NCBI RefSeq assembly: GCF_022479115.1
Contig: NZ_CP092497.1
Coordinates: 4,340,001 to 4,404,000 of the forward strand
Reading direction: 5' to 3'
DNA: 64,000 nucleotides
From: Amycolatopsis sp. EV170708-02-1
GTDB lineage: Bacteria > Actinomycetota > Actinomycetes > Mycobacteriales > Pseudonocardiaceae
The position numbers and the translations under genes were made by a program. Positions 59,201 to 64,000 of the stretch are shown piece after piece (within the stretch, counting starts at the first letter, position 1; each line of letters opens with the position of its first letter). Under the pieces are notes generated by a model. That model ran no database searches and had not been told where the DNA came from. It worked only from the letters and a program-made list of their open reading frames with translations.

Positions 59201-59700
59201 CGGCCAATACGGTCGTCGCCGTGGGGGGGAAGGTGCGATGGGTTCAGCAGGGAGGCTTCTTTGGCAAAGCCGTCGCGCCCGGCGAGCCACAGACACAGCC
59301 GGTTCTTTCCTCCGCTCCAGAAGCGCTCCGCGCCGCCGCCTTGGTGCAGACCAAGATCCACATAGCGGAGGCGGAGAGGGCCCTCGCGGCTCTCGATGCA
59401 GCTGATGGTATTGGGGCGTCGGCAATGGTCTCGTCCGGCACCAGGTCTGGCGAACCGCCCGAGGCCGGCACCAAACGGACCTTCGTGGATCTGCTGATCG
59501 AGGAGGTGTTCGGGAATCGGTCTCGGTTCGGCGAACAGGTGCCGCCGGAGTTGGTGGATGAGGTCTATTCGGCGCACCGGGATCTGGTCGACGAGTGGTT
59601 GCGCCGGCACGCCGGCACCCCCGGGCAGGCGACGAGTTCGCACAGATTTGGGCGGGTCCGAGACTGGCGGCGTCGCGGGCAGAGCTGGAGCAAGCGCTGA
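50263..59700 (+). CDS. Giant mosaic protein, fragment 5 with multi-copy lonely-Cys-like region
   Basis: About 3,145 codons. The nominal start is artefactual: the linker DDSWAGWMVDPGAGW is read in another frame until a second missing G at 50335-50339, after which this frame carries C8. Contents: C8, D5, super-unit 9 (divergent A9, basic VVKR-type linker, B5, long acidic/Pro linker, C9 and an extra half C), then five peptidase-like units (56740-59290), the last with a His-Gly at 58939 and Cys at 59107. The final 23 codons after about 59625 are out of frame. The true frame continues as GDEFAQIWAG in the next fragment. Confidence 0.85.
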   Translation: MGGVDGRSGGGVVVGSGCAGDGCGGGGLVVSGVGGEVVARGRVEVGSGDGRGLVLSSVDRGVLVEAAELLVGRASRELNTGFEGVGLQFLVQVSLDEVNGRFRVMGNLLIRELRTAIVGVLRGLAADQAGDLPLSWKITAVPVDDGVQRGGSWELVAEPGPRRLLDDYRSLDEFEAPLLGLVRLPSASDVRRIELMAEGYVPKLLSARDDEPDLVAVVQVAGTDGVPGSGNGAATVLENAIKTGVTHGLAAAQTAGWTGLPTLEQVMTARVTIHTEQLSEPATTDVGRVRVEVRYPGGDAMDLDDEAPPRAPPPHQDASPGVVLDTSAAGVRDGAGSPVDVLLVDLVGPGFEWSKVLHEPLIDPVSGVTAGVFFPRPGEVGVLRAVPQRRAYTAAVHGNGRGRFSYWLTSGDEVWIDTAGLFRILLSAGLPGREHWEQVSEVWLLSCRVADLSLGNRLEEFAGLLTDAGHPRLVRGPDTPVEMLPDGSLRFPDGGTLKTITPQHSIETRLPQIKQPSQTSTDTGIQLNNDTDEQTTTTTNQTEPTTTGAEAGGASVEAVPLFTEGLSGTARDIRPGAVVRTWSGDFSVKGKPELSESDLLALVKLATEYAREVVRLWRSGRELPDIRLHLISRGRVLTKDDVLFVYLESLLTRAVNALGGVSIPLRFTRVVHPEGDSIKVRAEIKIHASPARTVAGYRAADRLEASFLESRPEFAAVEAERVRLQVGGFVQELERLRKDHALPLDLRPKLAIDVHAHATSMAMSMEAVSGLTHSVVKDELGDDAGITAADLIRESIVFGQVESRGSGVFLEVTEPAGMAVVRLPPWMSGRLIRRDKEALKWEGHFGKRWPPSLVESEPGPESEPGQDSGRPKVEEVVRSAVKVAMACKAASPAWQMPDIRLWIRADLEAGNEVLDRMFEHLEGLFRNEIRAQGGDPETLGLRFTREVADAKTPSFRHEGDVRISVRETPERTLLEYENVKTLTEYFVPSTSVLPVTAQEHIAAMLLGFVRQWLQAGDDEKPVLEFGTAKRRPRLRSAYARAVWHLVRQGVAAALQKLGDSTPAGEILRNSVRYTPYYDAKQACAVFDVREHGQTLEEGHVAAAQAVRELWADEKWVVRRDAKRVVKRVVRRAEGKLLAVWKGQFKGLGPKSTAVFSEAMAELEEQAGRLKREIEQQRPGSEDRDIRIVVTGSGLVDKKGKWTARAKTALSHLEGRLVEFLGGIVVPVTKAAYGSKSSAEEADASIIVYPETGMTEDDYRSDRPLGLFFLHSQSARLSVVVERRLRLRVQGFVSRFLQSGDGELSIVVTGKDMFLPGRLARVRELVEAAVSAYPADMRNSVIEKIMRHVRFVSDAGLVLDGGAHVWIAETAGVDEASIEQQAPATTHPARRPERVAAERPEISDEFDLPVLDLGLAPQVDPDGDDVLVEHAGDETWRVAPGEEVGPGSPAAEVEPTPEIDDVAMGEWIDFGGDAQNARSAAEAEVNDMSAFEPFMDQWDEGMAALVAELAAQLGVTTGNAELPEHTGGPVDSPGPGGEEAAGTGAVVPAVSQTAQEVRGPPVSGAEAGQPGSRESSEGLYDDSPDREPGPAGAGPSSVMGPDDERSAPPAHPAVPAIPDAAAPWPGVQPVRLAQGKIIDPHSPILYREGLEALVAGARALVHGAMTGPNAGREALDVRFTVNIPPSRQADRYFANVVTIIKRELSAAIEAVLLRDFPVDHDRPSSWNFTPVQLRGTKESRGDWELVVHPSPRHPIAYYRSLTEWTAQGIGPASVLTEADRMRVEWIGEGLVDAALSAPADRQPKLLGKVHVYATGAQAIPEDDPRTAIVRSAIATGVRRRLAETSPAGGGSRTAEQILARVDVRAIEHRDANPRLGTYQLKVERAQTGSVDRRVPAESGPVDRLIESEVLASGQFADIMSPRFAPSELEALAEAAQQVRALVEAGFRSMDVLVVLFEEDRATEVYRRASVAIGREMTRLVDDVLTAAGSPLRAEDLTWNVTPRLAREVGPDQRGRWEVRLLPTALSEERSSLNQDVPRPGLTPRLAEEAEEFRAHRARRSRDGNAIDRSESQRRFTSRSRRDETEPSAPEVPRFTRRSGTDEVIDSSPELLESSGIILDSPSAEPLEDGSMPTPSNDEREEIAPGRAAAEFEPIGNNAGGIAFSSDPATIAAWRALYDRMHTSEPLGISKVFYVFVDAVPGGVGFDGQVFTEAELGERVARSAAFQVVSQRPNVSVVVVGASSDRLGEFRKFADALRGDGPYRDVEVVNDDIGAIEQVSIPRAGDVRWKQLGNADGENVGMGFVTAGWGGKMDSSVRASSRYTDPFLVEQDPVSRTDAAVVQPWAPTTEASRTSAVRIYLQSDGTRYVVPLAGGRKARLAPEVYAEWLLSVEYFRKATGGPVRPPLIVLTHFTRAAKADGGLNARFLAKLGPWQSFHYSGAIGFQTEVGMPVIIKGGHVVERHLEFGDVAFVSAEPVFGFPTDGSGFARHPGVMGQNGPVVAHGDADRLAAFGTALAVGTHRFPGPWGDRLPLIISVEGHGRYANFRLPNGQLVEVGGREAAELWLAAPGIRRALGENPGRPVVIIGDDTGIPAAIGGFGYDFAGAMRRAGFFNDVFAHSGPAADMDTGFSLVSLPRAGDVKTLALRSAAGRLLAILVRFPGDDAIVRELQAWAWNSTPESLCKVTKLDGDWAGSRQVKTPWETIPGFIFTGDRFILNDKDSTDAPLSQRALARVLADDPEVRELLGYTVEKPIVIADLVGDTPRLEELSEVLHSVGGYAREIYRPLGDMFFEASGGILVDDQGFDKVAAPDPSSYQVVSYELANRELGTFGQFFIRDIFDAGIMYVSGLLSTAASSRYYVREVLEPDGRGGWRRRARAVKMPYERQPWVVDGHGEAEGLDFRLRTDDPFRHGDEVSAPGGPSANIIKNSRVFREAGPKTGHAELLFLNCLINKIGADGASAAYRLHQAWTRSGATANVWAANTVVAVGGKVRWVQQGGFFGKAVAPGEPQTQPVLSSAPEALRAAALVQTKIHIAEAERALAALDAADGIGASAMVSSGTRSGEPPEAGTKRTFVDLLIEEVFGNRSRFGEQVPPELVDEVYSAHRDLVDEWLRRHAGTPGQATSSHRFGRVRDWRRRGQSWSKR
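50335..50339 (+). other. Frameshift site 4b: five-G run instead of six
   Basis: The matching GATGTGGT-G(n)-TGGG segments upstream of C1, C2, C4 and C5 have six Gs. One added G restores MDVVGGGLVVSG before EVVARGRVEVG. Confidence 0.85.
51223..51768 (+). other. Module D5: diverged His/Cys mini-domain
   Basis: AAVHGNGRGRFSYWL with His at 51451-51453 and VWLLSCRVAD with Cys at 51601-51603. The 5' half differs from D1-D3 at synonymous and some replacement sites; the 3' half (from about 51560) is almost identical, so the 3' half seems to have been exchanged. Confidence 0.55.
51931..56339 (+). repeat. Super-unit 9: most divergent A-B-C plus extra half C
   Basis: A9 51931-53555, basic insert with VVRR/VVKR 12-bp repeats (53608-53655), B5 53674-54380, long acidic/Pro/Gly linker (54380-55140) with VAMGEWIDFGG, C9 55141-55910 (WNFTPVQLRGTKESRGDWELV) and an additional single C-type unit 55925-56335 (FRSMDVLVVLFEED, WNVTPRLAREVG, GRWEVRLLPTA). 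It has almost no DNA similarity to the others, which fits an ancestral end-cap copy that escaped homogenisation. Confidence 0.6.
53608..53655 (+). repeat. 12-bp repeat x4, basic linker
   Basis: Encodes VVRR, DAKR, VVKR, VVRR in the A9-B5 connector. Together with the basic linker at 44185-44400 it indicates that A-B junctions tolerate charged helical insertions. Confidence 0.75.
56740..57300 (+). other. Peptidase-like unit L1 (His and Cys lost)
   Basis: Two hydrophobic strands at the D-module positions, VFYVFVDAVPGGVGF and VSVVVVGASSDRLGEF, but no His-Gly and no Cys. A trailing strand-turn ISIPRAGDV-like motif (VSIPRAGDVRWKQLG) recurs after unit L3 (VSLPRAGDVKTLALR), which shows these are tandem units. 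Probably a structural pseudopeptidase. Confidence 0.45.
57300..57830 (+). other. Peptidase-like unit L2 (His and Cys lost)
   Basis: VRIYLQSDGTRYVVPLAGG and PPLIVLTHFTRAA occupy the two motif strands. Thr-His replaces Ser-Cys and Ser-Asp replaces His-Gly. Followed by HSGAIGFQTEVGMPVII-like beta-strand sequence (YSGAIGFQTEVGMPVIIKGG). Confidence 0.45.
57830..58360 (+). other. Peptidase-like unit L3 (His-Gly kept, Cys replaced)
   Basis: LIISVEGHGRYANFRL keeps the His-Gly, but the Cys strand reads PVVIIGDDTGIPA with Asp at the Cys position. The spacing and the following AMRRAGFFNDVFAHSG match the expected sheet order. Likely inactive. Confidence 0.45.
58360..58860 (+). other. Peptidase-like unit L4 (motifs eroded)
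   Basis: GFIFTGDRFILNDKDST and KPIVIADLVGDTPRLEEL correspond to the two strands; both catalytic residues are absent. It is followed by EVLHSVGGYAREIYRPLG. Confidence 0.4.
58900..59290 (+). other. Unit L5: intact lonely-Cys-type peptidase-like domain
   Basis: WVVDGHGEAEGLDFRL (His codon 58939-58941) and AELLFLNCLINKIG (Cys codon 59107-59109), 56 residues apart, followed by ATANVWAANTVVAVGG. This resembles the single-Cys domain that gives the giant actinobacterial 'lonely Cys domain-containing' proteins their database name. It is the only one of five L units with both residues. A cysteine peptidase activity, perhaps autoproteolytic, is inferred. Confidence 0.5.
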
Positions 59701-60394
59701 CCGGATCGGCGGCACGGGCGGCGTCGGCCGAGCGTGTGATCGAGTTCCGCGAGAAGTCGTCCTGGAGTGAGGAGCTGCTGGCCACGGCCGAGTGGAGTCA
59801 GAAGCCGGGGGTGTCGGGTAGCCTGCGGGACGCCGCACGCGAACTGCTTGATCTGCCGGATATGGGACTTTCCGGTGAGGCCGCCGTACGTGCCGACGTG
59901 ATGGCGGAGAATCTGGAACTCCTGGTCATCAACGAAGGGTTGCGGCAGGACCCGAATCTCGGCCGCGTGACCGACGGGAGCGGCGAGTTCTTCACAGCGC
60001 CCACGATGGCCGCGTTCGCCGACGACCTCCGGCGTCGATACCAACGGGCGAACGGCGAGGAATCCGGCTCACACGAATTCCACCGGGACGATGGGCCTGC
60101 GCTGTGGCAGACGCGCGAGTGGCTGGCCGAACTGGACGCCGAACGCAACCAGGCGATGAGCGCCGCGAGGACCGCGGTGCGCTCGTTGTTCGGCCCGGAT
60201 TTCGCCCGTGGTGATGTGGAACGCGGTCTGCTCGACGACCTTGTCGACCTGGTGGTGGGCAGATTCGGAGTGGCGGCTTCGGCGGACCTTTCCGCCGAAG
60301 TGCGCCGACTCGCCGTCGAGTTGCGTGCGGAGTTCGCAGCGCTGCGAAACGAGGTGGATATCCCGGCTTTCCTCGCTCAGGAACGGGTTCTGAG
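59290..60394 (+). other. Helical connector and partial block H copy
   Basis: Helical sequence across frameshift site 5. VIEFREKSSWSEELLATAEW followed by LRDAARELLDLP resembles part of block H (IAAFREVPRWSAALEESAEA at about 4066 and WRDDARTALRLPE at about 6121), so it is probably a truncated fourth H copy. Confidence 0.5.
59618..59625 (+). other. Frameshift site 5: C/G run one base short
   Basis: CCCCCGGG at the junction. One added C would give GTPRAGDEFAQIWAG and join fragments 5 and 6. No second copy of this exact segment exists in the window, so the position rests on frame continuity alone. Confidence 0.65.
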
Positions 60395-63300
60395 CCTCCG
60401 AGGTACGCGGGACCGCGCGGTGGAGCTCTTCTCCGTCCGCTCCCCGCGATGGCTTTCGGAGCTTCGGGCTGCCGTACCGGGTATCGCACGGACGTCTGGT
60501 GGTGCGGCGGAGCGGTGGCGCGCTGAAGCAAGGGAGAAGCTCGGCTTCGGTGTGGCGGGAGTGCCGCTCGCCGGCGACGTGGCACGGCGCCGGATTCGGA
60601 TGCAGCGGTCGATGGTGGATCGGGTCGCGTATAACTCATACCGGCTCTCCCCGAGGTCCGGCCACCGGTTCGAGGCTGCCGACGCGGCGCGGGAATTGGA
60701 CGCATTCCGTGCCCAGGCTCAGGAGCTGGAGGGGATCGCGGCGTCCGGGGCCACTCCGGAGGAGCTGAGCGACTGGTTCGACGCGTACGACACCCGGAAC
60801 GAAGCCGCGTCGATATCGGCCTTCCTCGCGGTGGAACTGGTCGGCTCCGCCGATGCGGGGCGTGGTCAGGCATTGTTGGAGGAGGCGCGGACCGGCCTGG
60901 CGAAGCCGCCGTACACCCCAGCCGAAGCGAGTTTGTTCGAGGAAATGGGCAACGTCGTCACGGCGCGGATGCGCAACGGCATGCCGGAGGCTGACGCGCG
61001 CGCCCTCGCGGAGTCACTGATGAGCGAGTTCGGCGCGTTGCGTGGCGGGACGGACCCACCAGGCTTCGCTCCGTCGGCGTCGGTGGAACGACAGGTGAGT
61101 GGGCCAGCGGAGCTCAGCTCGCTGCACCGGCGGCCCAGCGCAGCGCTCGACCGGCTTTGGGTCACGGTGGGTGGGCAATCGCTGGCAGAGTTCGAAGCCG
61201 CGGATGAGCTGGCGCGTTCGGTGTTCGGGGATGTGAACGCCGTCGAAGGTCCGCTCCGGGCCTTCGCCGAAGACCTGGTACAGGCACACGGGCAAGCCCT
61301 TGCTCTCCTGATGAACTCGATCCGCGCCGAACCGGGCCGAACCGATGTATGGCTCCGGCGGTTCGCGGAGCAGTGGAGCAGTCCGGAGCTGAGAAATCTC
61401 CGGACGCTGGCCGAGCGGGTGCTACCGGAAGGGCAGGCTCCAGCTGTCCGGGTGATGATATTCCGGGCGGCCGATGACTGGCGTACCGAGTTCGAGGAGG
61501 CTGAATCGGAGTTGGCGCGGCCGTGGCGTGACGACGCGCGAACCGCGCTCCGGCTGCCGGTGCCGCATCTCGCCGGCCGGGTGGCACGGCGGGCCGCGGC
61601 TGTGCGCGCGGACATGGTGGACACAGTCGCGCTCCTGGCCTCGCGGACGCGTACTAGGGAGCAGCTGGGTAAGCCGACGAAGGACGAGAACGCCCTGGTG
61701 TGGCTGGCGGACGGGCTGCGGCGGCTGTTCGAGTCCTTGCTCGAGGACGAGGACTTGTTCGATCGCGGGCGCGATCTGGTTGATGCGTTCAAGACACAGC
61801 TGGTTGAGGGCGCGGTCAAGCTCAAGACGCTGAACGAATCGCTGTGGTCGCTACGTGAGGAACTGTCCGGGGTTCAGTTCGAATACAGCGGGGTTCCAGC
61901 CCTCGCCGCCCCGACGGCGGAGGTCGTACGCGGATTGGCTTCGCTTCGGGGGATGCCGCCGGCGTCGGCCAAGTCGTTGGAGAAGGTAGCGAGTGGCGTA
62001 CGAGGGTGGGAGGAGGCGCTACCCGACCTTGTGGAACCGTCCAGGAATTTGGCTGTCCAGGCGGCCGGGTTGCGGGCAGCGGTGCTGGCGCTCGCCCAAG
62101 AGCTGGGCCGAGACGAAGCCCACGCCGAGTTGCTGGAGCTGGCCGAATCGTTGGCACGGGTCGGGCGTGGCGCGGGTGAGTTCCAAGCGATGCTGCTCTC
62201 CGTCACCCGAACCCTTGAGGCCGAGGCGGCCGAGTTCCGGGCAGCGCTGCCCGGACTCACAGCGTCCTCGAGGCAGGCCATGGTGAACCAGGGCAGGCGA
62301 TGGCTGGGTATCGGTGAGGCCGTCCCGGAGTACAGCGCCGACGAGCGAGAACTGCTGGACGACCTGTCTCTGGCCGTGGGGCGTCGCTTGCACGCCACGG
62401 AGGAGTTCCGAAGCCGTGCTTCGGCGGAAGCTCAGTGGCTGCTGACGAACCCGCAAGCCGCCGGGTGGATGGCCGATGTCGCCGGCGGCAACGGGGCGAC
62501 CAGCGGAGTGCGTGCGGTCCGGATGGCGGTGAGCGCGCTGGCTGGACCCGAAGCCGAGACGCCGTCGAGCAGAGCGGAGCGTCTGGAGCAGGTAGAGCGC
62601 TGGCGGCAGGAAGGACACCGGCTGCTCGCGGCGGCCGGGCACTCACCCCAGCCGGATACGGTTGCCGCTGTGGTCGGTTACAGTGCCCTGCACTACCCCT
62701 TCGAGCCTCAGTTGCACAACTTGGTGCAGGCCTCGCGGAAGGCGTTCAGCGCACTCCGAACCGGCAGGTTCCACCCGACGAGGGCGGTACTGTCGGAGAT
62801 CGTGGGCACCCCGGTGCCGGGGCCAAGCCGGGAGACTGCTTCCTCGGAGGTAGTGCCGCCTCCACAGGCGGCGACGGTTGAGGAGGCACCGCCGCCGGCG
62901 CCTCCTCCCTCTCCCCAGACATCGGAGGGCGGCTCTGATCCGAGGGCCGGTCCGGAGGGGCCAGGCCTGCACAGGACGCAAGGGACCAGGCGTCTTCGGG
63001 ACCTGTACATCGATGCCGGTTCCGACGCGGAACGGGGCGGGCCGGAAGGCGCAGTGGAAACGCGTGAGTTCGCGACGTCGACGGGGGCTGAGAGTGGGCT
63101 CGACCCGCTGCGGCTGAGCTACGAAACGATGGCTCGCGAGCAGGTCGCCGTCGCGACGGCACAGCTGGCGCGGATCGAGGACCCGGATGAGGTCTCGGCC
63201 TTGCGTGACGAGGCCAAGGTGCTGCTTGACGAACCGCCCGAGGTCATCCCTGGGGTCGGGGTAGCCGCAGAAGAACAGCGGGCCATGTACGACGCTCTCG

Positions 63301-64000
63301 TCACCGTCTTGGCTGGACAGTTGCATACCGCCCGCTCTTCGCAGCGATCGGAGCCGGACGGGGCCGAGCCGACCGCGTGGCTGGTGTCCGCGCCGATCCG
63401 CGGACTGGCCGAAAGGTTGCGGGTGTGGACGCCGAATGGGCCGGTGCCCGCTGCCAAGGGTGAAGGTTGGACCGCGGAATGGACGCTGGGGCCCGGACTG
63501 CGTTGGGAAAGCGCCGGTTTCACCGCGTGGCGCCGTCATCTCCAGGAGTCGGTGGATGAGTTCCGGCAGCACTGGCGTAATCAAGTCGCTTCAGGACAGG
63601 AAGTGCTGCGTAAACATCTGGCCGAGGACAGGGACCGCATTCTCGATCTTGCCACGAGGCGGCTGGGGCCGCGGCCGGCGCCGAGCCAGCGGCCGTTCGT
63701 GGATGTCCTGGCCGATCTCGCGCGGCAGGCCAATGACGTCGAGGAGCCGGCTACCCGGTGGGAGCACGCGCGGGCGGATGCCGTGGTGTTCCACGCCACG
63801 AAAGATGTTCCGGCGGACCTCGTGTGGCGGACCGGCATCTCTCGACAGCAGATCGGGCAGTTGTGGGAGTACATGGCACTCGCGCTGGTTCCGTTCGCTG
63901 CGCAGCTGGACGATTTGTCAGTCAAGGCGGCTGAGGCACGTGCGGAATTCGAGACCCGGGCGGCGGCTGATCGCCGTAGTTTCGAAGAGCGGATAGCGAC
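59628..64000 (+). CDS. Giant mosaic protein, fragment 6 (3' partial, helical blocks recur)
   Basis: An open frame from just after the C/G run at 59618-59625 to the last base, with no stop, about 1,457 codons. It starts GDEFAQIWAG and leads into RAVELFSVRSPRWLSEL, which matches RAVEAFSAGSPRWLSEL at 5010. Downstream, 61108-62830 matches the helical block at 5740-7515, and 63090-64000 matches 8540-9380, in the same order. The DNA has diverged and a block equivalent to about 7700-8530 is absent. No start codon or promoter is apparent where fragment 5 stops, so this is the same gene rather than a neighbour. The region is rich in Ala, Leu, Glu and Arg and is predicted to be almost entirely alpha-helical. 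Confidence 0.8.
60395..61060 (+). repeat. Helical block H', copy 2
   Basis: RAVELFSVRSPRWLSEL, EKLGFGVAGVPLAGDVARRR, RMQRSMVDRVAYNSYRL and WFDAYDTRNEAASISAFLAVE align with the copy at 4994, offset about 55.4 kb. The DNA has diverged, so the duplication is old compared with the D1-D3 repeats. Confidence 0.7.
61100..62830 (+). repeat. Helical block H, copy 3 (long form)
   Basis: LDRLWVTVGGQSLAEFEAAD, PWRDDARTALRLP, VWLADGLRRLFESLLED, GRRWLGIGEAVPEYSADE and AAGWMADVAGGNGA match the long copy at 5740 in order. A Pro-rich hinge (62865-62930, PPPAPPPSPQ) follows. Confidence 0.7.
63070..64000 (+). repeat. Helical block J, copy 2 (truncated by window end)
   Basis: Matches 8540-9380 in order. It lacks a counterpart of 7700-8530, so it begins later in the block. 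The frame is open at the last base. Confidence 0.65.

Larger units (their letters stand above)
1..64000 (+). other. Reconstructed single giant gene, open at both window ends
   Basis: Six plus-strand reading-frame fragments join into one continuous protein once seven single bases are restored. At each junction the sequence on both sides aligns with other copies of the same repeat module inside the window, so the continuation is directly visible. Codons from base 1 (PSDTVADYW) already match the interior of the copy at 3403, so the true start lies upstream. At base 64000 the frame is still open inside a helical block. The restored length in the window is about 21,335 codons (>2.2 MDa). No stop codon, start region or non-coding gap longer than 22 bases is seen. 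Some of the domains resemble the giant actinobacterial 'lonely Cys' proteins. Alternative: a decaying pseudogene or several fused genes. The absence of nonsense changes argues against decay. Confidence 0.75.

Noticed and set aside
1..64000. Polyketide or nonribosomal peptide synthetase
   Set aside because: No ketosynthase, acyltransferase, adenylation, condensation or carrier-protein motif is visible in the giant frame.
1..64000. tRNA, rRNA, riboswitch or terminator
   Set aside because: None seen. The whole window is covered by the coding frame, with gaps of at most 22 bases that are themselves frameshifted coding sequence.

Overview
The window is high-G+C DNA (G/C-ending codons throughout, coding on one strand) of the kind found in actinobacteria such as Streptomyces or Amycolatopsis; the genus cannot be fixed from the sequence. 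It appears to contain no ordinary gene and no intergenic DNA. Essentially every base reads as part of one plus-strand coding sequence that enters at base 1 and leaves at base 64000. The reading is broken by seven single-base losses, all in or beside short G or C runs. There is no in-frame nonsense mutation between them. If these losses are undone, the window encodes one uninterrupted stretch of about 21,335 residues with neither end present. The broken form appears as fragments 1-31416, 31439-40156, 40087-41424, 41355-50252, 50263-59700 and 59628-64000.

Layout: (1) 1-3645: two copies of a short helical block flank two tandem Trp-rich/HTH-like repeats, a basic disordered linker and a SET-like methyltransferase domain. 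(2) 3646-10300: long helical blocks. (3) 10440-12880: a snapalysin-like zinc metalloprotease module (HETGH...GLPD), then a region resembling a degenerate amidoligase. (4) 13021-56339: nine super-units built from five module types (A, B, C, D, E) in a strict order, [A'-A or A-B]-C-[D or E]. A, B, C and the front of E are multiples of one cryptic ~120-140-residue alpha-beta-alpha-beta-beta unit that resembles the OmpA-like plan, about 84 copies in all. D is a small His/Cys module with the spacing and motifs of a caspase-like (clan CD) peptidase. (5) 56740-59290: a series of larger relatives of D, with an intact His-Gly/Cys pair only in the last. It resembles the C-terminal region of the giant actinobacterial proteins that databases call 'lonely Cys domain-containing'. 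(6) 59628-64000: the helical blocks of region 2 start again in the same order, about 55 kb after their first appearance, so the gene may be an even longer super-repeat.

The architecture suggests a secreted or surface giant mosaic protein of the polymorphic-effector or adhesin type: many structural beta-alpha modules, scattered protease-like modules that could cut the chain into pieces, and enzyme domains near one end. The function is inferred, not shown. Near-identical repeat copies, hybrid modules and codon-preserving micro-repeats indicate continuing recombination under selection for an open frame. This supports reading the frameshifts as sequencing or assembly errors rather than decay.
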